From NCBI GenBank assembly GCA_015657605.1, contig JACDQO010000055.1, positions 1 through 7,277 on the forward strand: 7,277 bases of DNA, written 5' to 3'. Shown in pieces: positions 1-5,779 of this stretch (positions within the stretch are counted from its first letter, which is position 1; each line of letters starts with the position of its first letter). The DNA comes from Limnohabitans sp. (GTDB lineage Bacteria; Pseudomonadota; Gammaproteobacteria; Burkholderiales; Burkholderiaceae_C). Under the pieces are notes generated by a model. It saw only the letters and a list, made by a program, of their open reading frames with translations. It searched no databases and had not been told where the DNA came from. A program made the position numbers and the translations under genes.

Positions 1-690
1 GCCGCGGGTTTCGAAAATCGCCGCCTGGCCCATCTTGGTCATGCCCATGAAGGCGTGCGGCGCCTTGGCCGCCACCACCGCATCTGCGGCCACTTTGACG
101 CCGCCGTCCGTGCCGTTCTTGAAGCCCACTGGGCACGACAGACCGCTGGCCAGCTGGCGGTGGCTTTGGCTCTCAGTCGTGCGCGCGCCGATGGCGCCCC
201 AGGTGACGAGATCGCTGATGTACTGGGGGCTGAGCAAGTCCAGGAATTCGGTGGCCACGGGCAGGCCGACATCGAGGATGTCCAGCAACAGTTTGCGCGA
301 CATCTCCAGCCCCTGGTTCATGGCGAAGCTGCCGTCCAGGTGCGGGTCGTTGATGTAGCCCTTCCAACCCACGGTGGTGCGGGGTTTTTCAAAATACACG
401 CGCATCACGATCTGCAGGTCCTTCGAATGCTTGTCGGCCTCGGCCTTGAGCAGCCGGGCATAAGCAATGGCTTGGTCGTGGTCGTGGATCGAGCAAGGCC
501 CAACGACGATCACCAAACGGTCATCCTGGCCTTGCAGCACGTTCGAGATGTCTTGCCGCGAACGCTCCACCAAAGCCAAGTGCGCAGGCGATGCGGGCAG
601 ACGCTCTTCGAGCAAGGCTGGCGTCATGAGGGGGCGCACCGAGGCAATGCGGGTGTCGTCGATGCGGGTTTTGTCTTGGGTAGAAAGCAT
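1..690 (-). CDS. aroG: Class I 3-deoxy-7-phosphoheptulonate (DAHP) synthase, partial (C-terminus beyond window)
   Basis: This enzyme condenses phosphoenolpyruvate with erythrose 4-phosphate to DAHP, the first cytoplasmic step of the shikimate pathway to aromatic amino acids. The visible 230 residues, of roughly 350 usual for the family, match AroG/AroF/AroH enzymes closely. GPCSIHD lies at residues 64-70, with the metal-ligand Cys66. MRVYFEKPRTT starts at residue 96, with Arg97 and Lys102 in the PEP pocket. GWKGYINDPH lies at 108-117, WGAIGARTTES at 164-174, and GFKNGTDG at 189-196 with Lys191. The start ATG at 690-688 gives an N-terminus of family-typical length. Only a weak AGG precedes it, so a nearby upstream start is possible. 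A loose -10-like TTTAAT lies at 744-739 on the minus strand, without a good -35. The gene is divergent from the DUF502 gene. The isozyme type (Phe-, Tyr- or Trp-inhibited) cannot be settled from this part. The family call is secure. Confidence 0.96.
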   Translation of the reverse strand, partial: MLSTQDKTRIDDTRIASVRPLMTPALLEERLPASPAHLALVERSRQDISNVLQGQDDRLVIVVGPCSIHDHDQAIAYARLLKAEADKHSKDLQIVMRVYFEKPRTTVGWKGYINDPHLDGSFAMNQGLEMSRKLLLDILDVGLPVATEFLDLLSPQYISDLVTWGAIGARTTESQSHRQLASGLSCPVGFKNGTDGGVKVAADAVVAAKAPHAFMGMTKMGQAAIFETRG

Positions 691-803
691 GGCCTGATTC
701 AAAAGCTGGGTGCTGCAGGGGATCTGTGTCAGCCCCGTATTAAAGCGCAGGCGGGCTGGCCCACTTTTCCCCTCATCTTTGGGTCCAATCGTGTGCAGTC
801 ACA

Positions 804-1410
804 ATGGACCGCATGAAACGCCTTTACGCCTATTTTTTCCGCGGCCTGATCACTTTCTTGCCGGTCGGGCTCACGGTCTACGTGCTTTTTTTGTTTGTGA
901 CCTGGGTCGAGGGATTGGCCATGCAGATGCTGCGCCCGTTCACGGGTGAGTTTTACCTGCCCGGCTTGGGCATCGTGCTGGGCACCGGGCTGATTTTGGT
1001 GCTGGGCTTTTTGGTGTCGCAACCTTCATGAACTGGTACTGGGTTGGGTGGAGCTGCCCTTCACCAACTTGCCGCTGGTCAAAAGCATCTACTCTTCACT
1101 CAAAAGTTTTGCCGATTATTTTTCGCCTCACGAGCGGGATGCACAACAGGTGGTGCTTTTGAAAAAGCCGGGCAGCGACATGTCGATCATCGGTCTGGTC
1201 ACACGCCAAAACCTGACCGACCTGCCACTGGACGCGCAAACCCGCCAACACGTGGCGGTGTATTTGCCCATGGGTTACATGATTGGCGGCTACACCGTGT
1301 TTGTGCCGCGTGAATGGGTACAGGTGTTGGACATGTCGGTGGAAGAAGCGATGCGCTCTTCATTGACCGCCTGGATGGGCAACACCAGAAATCCCACCGA
1401 CCCTGTGTGA
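804..1410 (+). pseudogene. DUF502 (COV-like) inner-membrane protein, reading frame broken near 1014-1036
   Basis: Two open pieces in different frames together make one DUF502 family membrane protein (COG2928; related to plant COV proteins; molecular role not established). The first piece, 804-1031, holds 75 residues with two hydrophobic segments at about 11-33 and 52-72. It stops at TGA 1029-1031. The second frame continues through GWVELPFTNLPLVKSIYSSL and the soluble part, including MGYMIGGYTVFVPREW and MSVEEAMRS, to TGA 1408-1410. FVPRE followed by DMSVE is typical of the family C-terminus. The rejoined protein would be about 201-202 residues, the normal family size. Either one extra base or two missing bases would restore it. 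Loss of one T near 1025-1026 and one G near 1035-1036 would give a natural joining segment, SQPFMNWVLGW. The start may be ATG 804 or ATG 813; neither has a clear ribosome binding site. The frame break is either a sequence error or a real mutation. Confidence 0.85.
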
Positions 1411-1455
1411 CAGCCTGCCAAGTGCTGCGCCTTAAACTGCACATTCCTCTTGCTT

Positions 1456-1460
1456 GGAAG
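1456..1460 (+). promoter_or_regulatory. Ribosome binding site deciding the DUF3237 start
   Basis: GGAAG lies seven bases before ATG 1468. It is the best Shine-Dalgarno match near this gene and fixes the true start in a frame different from the conserved body. That places the frame error inside the C8 run at 1477-1484. Confidence 0.7.
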
Positions 1461-1467
1461 ATTGACC

Positions 1468-1934
1468 ATGACCTTGCCCCCCCCACACTCGAACACCTTT
1501 GCGATCTGGCGGTGACCATCGCTGCGCCTGTGGAAGTGGGTCATACCCCTGCCGGCTTGCGCCGCATGATCCCCATCACGGGCGGCACCGTGACGGGCCC
1601 CCGGGTGAACGGCAAAGTGCTGGCCGGTGGTGCCGACTTTCAGTTGATCTTGGGCGGTGGCACGCAAGCGCACCTGGATGCGCGCTATGTCATCGAGCTT
1701 GACGACGGCAGCCGTGTGTTTGTGCAAAACACCGCTTTGCGCGTGGCTTCGCTCGAAAACTCTCAACGCATCATGAACGGCCAGCCCGTCAACCCAGACG
1801 AGGTCTACTTTCGCTGCCAACCCAAGCTCGAAGCCACCACACCCGAGTGGGCTTGGCTGAGCGAAAGCCAATTCATCGGCGTTGGCCGCCGCGCACCCGA
1901 TGGGGTGTTCATGAGCTTTTACCGGGTGTGCTGA
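1468..1934 (+). pseudogene. DUF3237 family protein, frame broken in a C8 tract just after the start
   Basis: The frame from about 1485 to TGA 1932-1934 encodes nearly all of a DUF3237 protein, a small beta-barrel-like family of unknown function, commonly about 150 residues. Recognisable blocks are GLRRMIPITGGTVTGPR, GGADFQL, LDARYVIELDDGSRVFVQN, NPDEVYFRCQP and the C-terminal RRAPDGVFMSFYRV. This frame has no good start codon. The only well-placed start is ATG 1468-1470, with GGAAG at 1456-1460 seven bases upstream. As written, that ATG runs into TGA at 1513-1515 after 15 codons. The run of eight C at 1477-1484 explains this: nine C would join ATG to the conserved frame, giving a 155-residue protein beginning MTLPPPTLEHLCDLAV, exactly family length. 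A GTG at 1422 in the conserved frame is an alternative start but lacks a ribosome binding site. The gene follows the DUF502 gene by 57 bases on the same strand, so co-transcription is possible. Confidence 0.85.
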
Positions 1935-1974
1935 AGCTTTAGGGCCGTCTTTAGCCCGACCTGGCCCGCCTTGA

Positions 1975-3213
1975 TCACCCAAACCGCCCTGGCGAATAAG
2001 GCGTCGGGTCGACGCAAAGCGGCTCGCCACACAGCATTTCGGCCAGCAAGCGACCTGTCACCGGTCCCATGGTGAAGCCTTGGTGCGCATGGCCAAAGTT
2101 GAACCACAGCCCGGGGTGGCGCGGCGCCGGGCCGATCACGGGCAGCATGTCGACCACGCAAGGGCGTGCGCCGAGCCAAGGTGGCTCGGGCAGGGGCTGG
2201 CCCAAATCGATCAATTCCCTGGCCAAGGCTTCGGCCTTGCCCAGTTGCACCGGCGTGGGTGAAGCATCGATGGGCGCAAACTCGGCACCGGTGGTCAGGC
2301 GCAAGCCACGCTGCATGGGTGCCAGCACATAGCCACGCTCGGCGTCGAGCATGGGTTGCTGCAATGGAGCGGGTGGTGTGTAGTGTTGGTGATAACCACG
2401 CTTGATGAAGAGCGGAAATCGGTAGCCCAGCGTGCGGATCAAGCCATCGGACCATGGGCCCAGGGCCAGCACAGCATGCTGGGCGTGCACTGGGCCATCG
2501 GTGGTGTTGACCGACCAGCCCGCGCCTTGCGCCTGCAAACTGGCCGCGTCGCCCACCATCAAACAGCCGCCACGCGCTTCAAACAGGTCGGCATAGCGCT
2601 GCACCAAAGTGCCCGGTTCATTCACAGCCCAGGTGTCCAGCCAATGCACGGCACCCGCAAGTGGCCTGCACAAAGCAGGCTCGGCCTGCGCGAGCTGGGC
2701 GGTGTTTTCTGCCTGAAAACGCACACCGAAACGTGCCAGCAAATCTTCGGCCCGTTGTGCCGCTTTGTCGAAGGCCTCGGGGGTGCGAAAAACATAGCGG
2801 TAACCTTCATACCCCACCAAATCCTGCGCGCCTGCGGCCGCGATCAATGGGGCATGCTCATTGTTGGAATGGGCAATCAGGCGGCTGTAGGCCGCTGTGG
2901 CCACGGCATGGCGCACGGGATGCGAATGGTGCAGATAGCCCAGCAGCTCTTTGCCCATTTGCCACAGACCTTGAGCGTGCCAATTCACCTTGGCACTGCG
3001 CCCCAAAGCCACATCCAGCAAAAAGCCGGGCTCACTTGGGAAAGGGTAGGGCTCGACCGCTTCGCGCTGGATCAAACCCGCATTGCCCATGGACGTTTCT
3101 TGGCCCGGCGCACGCCGATCCACCAGCACCACATCGAACCCGCGTTGCTGCAAATGCAATGCGGTGCAAATGCCGACCATGCCCGCGCCCAAAACAAGAA
3201 CCGTTGAAGCCAT
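1975..3213 (-). CDS. DadA-like FAD-dependent oxidoreductase (D-amino acid dehydrogenase/DAO family)
   Basis: This predicted flavoprotein has 412 residues. It probably oxidises the C-N bond of an amino acid or secondary amine, passing electrons to the respiratory chain or to oxygen. An N-terminal dinucleotide-binding fold is clear: LGAGMVG at residues 8-14 gives the GxGxxG, and VVLVDRR, with Asp32 ending the second strand, would bind the ADP ribose. SMGNAGLI at 41-48 matches the DadA-type segment next to the flavin. The C-terminal block WLGARPCVVDMLPVIGPAP, then NFGHAHQGFTMGP and GRLLAEML, is the usual FAD/substrate-capping end of DAO enzymes. ATG 3213-3211 was chosen because it sits eight residues before the glycine motif. 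Upstream in-frame starts such as ATG 3252 would add a non-family extension; no strong ribosome binding site marks either. The gene ends 40 bases from the convergent DUF3237 gene and is divergent from the first Bug gene. The substrate is unknown; DadA itself acts on D-alanine, but sequence alone cannot assign that here. Confidence 0.88.
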   Translation of the reverse strand: MASTVLVLGAGMVGICTALHLQQRGFDVVLVDRRAPGQETSMGNAGLIQREAVEPYPFPSEPGFLLDVALGRSAKVNWHAQGLWQMGKELLGYLHHSHPVRHAVATAAYSRLIAHSNNEHAPLIAAAGAQDLVGYEGYRYVFRTPEAFDKAAQRAEDLLARFGVRFQAENTAQLAQAEPALCRPLAGAVHWLDTWAVNEPGTLVQRYADLFEARGGCLMVGDAASLQAQGAGWSVNTTDGPVHAQHAVLALGPWSDGLIRTLGYRFPLFIKRGYHQHYTPPAPLQQPMLDAERGYVLAPMQRGLRLTTGAEFAPIDASPTPVQLGKAEALARELIDLGQPLPEPPWLGARPCVVDMLPVIGPAPRHPGLWFNFGHAHQGFTMGPVTGRLLAEMLCGEPLCVDPTPYSPGRFG

Positions 3214-3277
3214 ACCGATGAATACCGCTTGTTCAATGAAGAGCGCTGACATGAGCTGAAAAGCGCCTATTTGCCTC

Positions 3278-3305
3278 AGTATAGAGACGGTGACAGCCCC
3301 GTCTA
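3278..3305 (-). promoter_or_regulatory. Candidate sigma70-type promoter for the DadA-like gene, with an inverted repeat in its spacer
   Basis: On the minus strand a TATACT (-10 like, five of six matches to TATAAT) occupies 3283-3278, and TAGACG (-35 like, four of six matches) occupies 3305-3300, with a 16-base spacer. Between and overlapping them lies an inverted repeat, AGACGG at 3285-3290 and CCGTCT at 3299-3304, separated by eight bases, which could be an operator. The start codon at 3213 would follow about 58 bases after initiation. This is pattern-based only. Confidence 0.35.
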
Positions 3306-3411
3306 TTAGCAACAACCAGACCCCTCAAAACCGCTGGCGAGGGCAACGCAAGCGACTGCAGCCTCAGGTCTGGCCTGTTAGGCTGATGGCTCTATGGATT
3401 GGAGCTTGAAC

Positions 3412-4434
3412 ATGAAACACCTCAGGTTTGACAACACGGCCGCATGGCAAACGACGCGTCGTTCATGGCTTGTGGCCTGCGCTGGCTTGCTGGCCGGTGT
3501 CTGGGGCTTGCAAGCCAGCCCCGCTTTGGCGCAAGAATTCCCGCCCAAAAAGAACATCACCATGGTGGTGGGCTTTGTGGCAGGCGGTGCGGCCGACATG
3601 GGCGCGCGCATCATCGCCAAACGTTTGGGGGAGAACCTTGGCATTTCGGTCACTGTCGAAAACAAGGCCGGTGCGGGCGGCAACATTGCGCACCAGTTCA
3701 CCGCCAGCGGCCCCGCCGACGGCAGTGTCTTGTTGTTGGGCTCGGTGGGGCCCTTGGCCATTGCGCCGCACCTGATGAAACTGCCCTACGACCCCGTCAA
3801 GGATTTGGCGCCTTTGACGATGGCGGTCAACTTTCCCAATGTGCTGGTGGTCCACGCCGGTGCGGGCATCAAGACGTTTGCCGAATTTTTGGCCAGCGCC
3901 CGCAAGAGCCCTGGCACGATCACCTTCGCCTCCACGGGGCCTGGCTCTGCATCGCATCTGGCGGGTGAGTTGGTCAACGACATGGCCAATTTGGACACCG
4001 TGCACGTGCCCTACAAAGGCGGTGCGGCTGCACTTCAAGACGTTTTGGGTGGCCGTGTGACCGGCTGGTACGCCACGATGGCCACCGCGGCCCCGCACAT
4101 TGAGGCGGGCAAATTGATTCCTTTGGCCAGCACGGGCGCGCAACGCGTGGCCAGCTTGCCCAGGGTGCCGACCATTGCCGAATCGGGCTTGACCGGCTTC
4201 AACGCCACCAACTGGTACGCCTTTGTGGCCTCGTCCAAAGTGCCCAAACCCCTGCTGGACCGCTGGAACACCGAGCTTGTGAAAGTCTTGACCACGCCCG
4301 AAGTGGTCGACCAGCTCAACAAACACGGCTTGACCCCCATGCCCGGCAGCCGCGAAGAGTTGGCACGCTACATGGCCGCCGACACTGCCATGTGGGGCCG
4401 GGTCATCCGTGAGCGCAAGATCGTGGCGGAATGA
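3412..4434 (+). CDS. Bug/TTT-family periplasmic substrate-binding protein (first copy)
   Basis: This is a 340-residue extracytoplasmic solute receptor of the tripartite tricarboxylate transporter class (TctC/Bug), which binds a carboxylate-type ligand in the periplasm. An export signal is visible: basic TTRRSW at residues 14-19, a hydrophobic stretch at about 19-34, and a signal peptidase I site after ALA at 38-40. The twin arginine could also suggest Tat export. The LVAC at 20-23 looks like a lipobox but sits too close to the arginines to be convincing. Family loops are present: FVAGGAADMGAR at 55-66, NKAGAGGN at 84-91, PADG at 101-104, STGPGSASHL at 174-183, and VPYKGG at 199-204. ATG 3412 is preferred over ATG 3394 because GGAG at 3401-3404 lies seven bases upstream and the shorter start gives a normal signal peptide. 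No TctA/TctB membrane genes are nearby, so this is an orphan receptor; the ligand is unknown. It is divergent from the DadA-like oxidoreductase, which may share its substrate route. Confidence 0.93.
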   Translation: MKHLRFDNTAAWQTTRRSWLVACAGLLAGVWGLQASPALAQEFPPKKNITMVVGFVAGGAADMGARIIAKRLGENLGISVTVENKAGAGGNIAHQFTASGPADGSVLLLGSVGPLAIAPHLMKLPYDPVKDLAPLTMAVNFPNVLVVHAGAGIKTFAEFLASARKSPGTITFASTGPGSASHLAGELVNDMANLDTVHVPYKGGAAALQDVLGGRVTGWYATMATAAPHIEAGKLIPLASTGAQRVASLPRVPTIAESGLTGFNATNWYAFVASSKVPKPLLDRWNTELVKVLTTPEVVDQLNKHGLTPMPGSREELARYMAADTAMWGRVIRERKIVAE

Positions 4435-4439
4435 ACCGA

Positions 4440-4455
4440 GCTGTCAGGCTGTCAG
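4440..4455 (+). repeat. Tandem 8-base direct repeat GCTGTCAG x2
   Basis: Two exact head-to-tail copies of GCTGTCAG lie just after the stop codon of the first Bug gene and about 32 bases upstream of the -10 element of the small membrane protein gene. The position suits an activator site, but two short copies may also be chance. Confidence 0.4.
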
Positions 4456-4486
4456 CCTTGCGAAAAAAATGGCTTGAGGGCTTGGC

Positions 4487-4492
4487 TACAAT
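4487..4492 (+). promoter_or_regulatory. Candidate -10 element (TACAAT) for the small membrane protein gene
   Basis: TACAAT, one mismatch from TATAAT, lies 27 bases before ATG 4520, within TTGGCTACAATA. This resembles strong betaproteobacterial -10 contexts. At a 17-base spacing the -35 position falls in an A tract (4463-4469). TTGCGA at 4458-4463 would leave a 23-base spacer, too long. The promoter may therefore rely on its upstream A-rich DNA or an activator. Confidence 0.5.
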
Positions 4493-4519
4493 ACGCGCAT
4501 TCTTGTTTTGGGGTACCCC

Positions 4520-4654
4520 ATGTCTGCTCACAACGACTCTCACACATCCGACGATCCCGTGGAAAACGTGGTCAAGCACATTCCCATTGTCATTCCAGCC
4601 GCTGGTGCGGTACTGATTTTCTTGCTGGCTTTCATCGCCATCTTCATGGCCTGA
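4520..4654 (+). CDS. Small single-pass membrane protein, 44 residues
   Basis: The protein begins MSAHNDSHTSDDPVENVVKH, a polar and acidic N-terminus. One hydrophobic helix follows at about residues 21-43 (IPIVIPAAGA, VLIFLLAFIA), ending FMA, so nearly the whole C-terminal half is membrane. I do not recognise a named family. Small proteins of this form in proteobacteria are often accessory subunits of respiratory or transport complexes, but nothing here identifies a partner. Evidence that it is a real gene: a TACAAT -10 element upstream, GGGG at 4510-4513 six bases before the ATG, a sharp change from polar to hydrophobic composition, and a strong hairpin terminator 47 bases after the stop. It therefore appears to be a one-gene transcription unit, 85 bases after the first Bug gene. 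The SD lies inside a perfect ten-base palindrome, GGGGTACCCC (4510-4519), ending directly at the start codon. Confidence 0.75.
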   Translation: MSAHNDSHTSDDPVENVVKHIPIVIPAAGAVLIFLLAFIAIFMA

Positions 4655-4701
4655 AGCTTCTTGAAGTCGCTGGTGCGCTGATCCCTCAGCCGCACCCTTC
4701 C

Positions 4702-4742
4702 AAACAAAACCCGCAACAGCGCAAGCTTTGCGGGTTTTGTTT
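4702..4742. terminator. Strong, probably bidirectional, intrinsic terminator with GCAA tetraloop
   Basis: A perfect 15-base-pair inverted repeat joins 4702-4716 (AAACAAAACCCGCAA) to 4728-4742 (TTGCGGGTTTTGTTT). Inside it, AGC/GCT pairs (4718-4720 with 4725-4727) close a GCAA tetraloop at 4721-4724, leaving a single bulged C at 4717. The right arm ends in a T-rich tract for plus-strand transcription. The A-rich left arm gives the equivalent tract on the minus strand. It lies between the convergent small membrane protein gene and the deacylase gene and should stop transcription from both sides. Confidence 0.9.
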
Positions 4743-4808
4743 TGTGCGCACCGGCAGGGTATGCAGCGCCCCGCCACAGCCAGCGGCTGGTCTGGGGCGG
4801 TGGCTCGG

Positions 4809-5779
4809 TTACAGCAGCCGCCGCCTTGCGAAACGCACCACGGTCACGCCGGCCCGGGCCTGTCGCACCGAGGGCATGACCAGCACGCAGTCGTCATAAG
4901 GCGTGGTGACCGGCTCACCATCGTTGTCGCCAATCACCGTGCCTGCCTTGGCAATGCATTCCAGTCCCGTGAACGGTTCGGTGAAGCGGAATTTCTCGCT
5001 GCGCGCGACCACCGGTCCAGTCACTTCGAGGGCCCACTGCTGAGGGGCATCGGCCTGTTCCAGCCGGGCAGCGCAGCCTGCAAGGCAGAGGGCGAGAGCA
5101 CGCCAGACACTTCCAAGAAGCGGATGCTCAGGTCGCGCGCCACATCGCGACTGGCCGGGTCGCCATGAAAACCGCATTCGATCAGCAGCGAGCGCGTCTG
5201 GGGTGCCTGGTCATCGGGCAGGCCAAGACGTCCGTAATCGCGCATGCGCACGCCGTCCTTGTGCCCAGCATCGACCACGATGTGGACCGGCTTGGCGAGC
5301 TGGCGTGCCAGTTGCAGGTTGCGTGGATGCATACCGGTCAGCAGCAGCGGCGCGCCAGGTTCGTGCATGGAGTGCAGGTCCAGCGACCCAGTCGGCCTGA
5401 CCGCGACCCAGGGGGCCAAGGCGGCCACGCGCTGGCGCTCGAGCGTGCGGGGTTCGGCGATGCGCTCATCCATCCATTGGCGGTTCATGTCTTCGTCGAC
5501 AAAACGCGACGCATCGTGGTTCGCCTCGTCAAAGCGCTCAAATGCACGCAGGTTGGCGAACATCAGGGTGAGCTGACCCACCGAGGGGCGAACGCCCGCC
5601 TCCAGCAGACCCTTGAGCGCCCAAGCGCCACACAGTTCGTTGCCATGGATGAGGGCGCTGATCAGGACGTGCCGACCGGGTTGGCCCGAATCAAAATGCC
5701 AGACGCCTTCGGTGCCGGTATTGCCCTGACGCCACATCGACATGTCGGGGCAGGGCAGATCGAATTGGAGGGCTGTCAT
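4809..5779 (-). pseudogene. Succinylglutamate desuccinylase/aspartoacylase family zinc hydrolase, frame broken near 5066-5068
   Basis: This is a zinc-dependent amidohydrolase of the AstE/AspA (M14-like) family, which removes an acyl group from N-acyl amino acids in the cytoplasm. The first frame, from ATG 5779, carries the catalytic core: HGNE at residues 45-48 (zinc ligands His45 and Glu48), DMNR at 97-100 matching the substrate-binding DLNR of aspartoacylase, DLH at 134-136 (third zinc ligand His136), and ECGFHG from 201 with the probable catalytic Glu201. After SPSALQAALP this frame runs to a stop at 5023-5021. The conserved C-terminal domain (ALEVTGPVV, FTEPFTGLECIAKAGTVIGD, and a final VVRFARRRLL) continues in a second frame to TAA 4811-4809. 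One missing base in the GGG at 5066-5068 would join them as ALPRLEQADAPQQW and give 323 residues, normal for the family. The ATG overlaps the stop of the upstream Bug gene (ATGA, 5779-5776), indicating an operon and translational coupling. Exact substrate unknown. Confidence 0.88.

Noticed and set aside
691..803. Attenuator-like hairpin upstream of aroG (GGGG and CCCC blocks around 717-736).
   Set aside because: Only four consistent G-C pairs with a mismatched interior, no leader peptide rich in aromatic residues, and no T tract.
800..815. Leaderless start for the DUF502 gene: CACAAT (800-805) as a -10 with transcription beginning near ATG 813.
   Set aside because: The matching -35 position (CTTTGG) is poor, and CACAAT overlaps the other possible start codon at 804; the evidence is too thin.
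55..816. Long plus-strand open frame opposite the DAHP synthase gene.
   Set aside because: It lacks any recognisable motif and mirrors the codon pattern of the clearly conserved minus-strand aroG; it is an antisense shadow. The same holds for long frames opposite the DadA-like gene, both Bug genes and the deacylase.
1942..1967. Possible terminator between the convergent DUF3237 and DadA-like genes (GGGCC 1942-1946 with GGCCC 1963-1967).
   Set aside because: Only five base pairs with a 16-base loop and no T tract; the competing four-base pairing GGGC/GCCC is no stronger.
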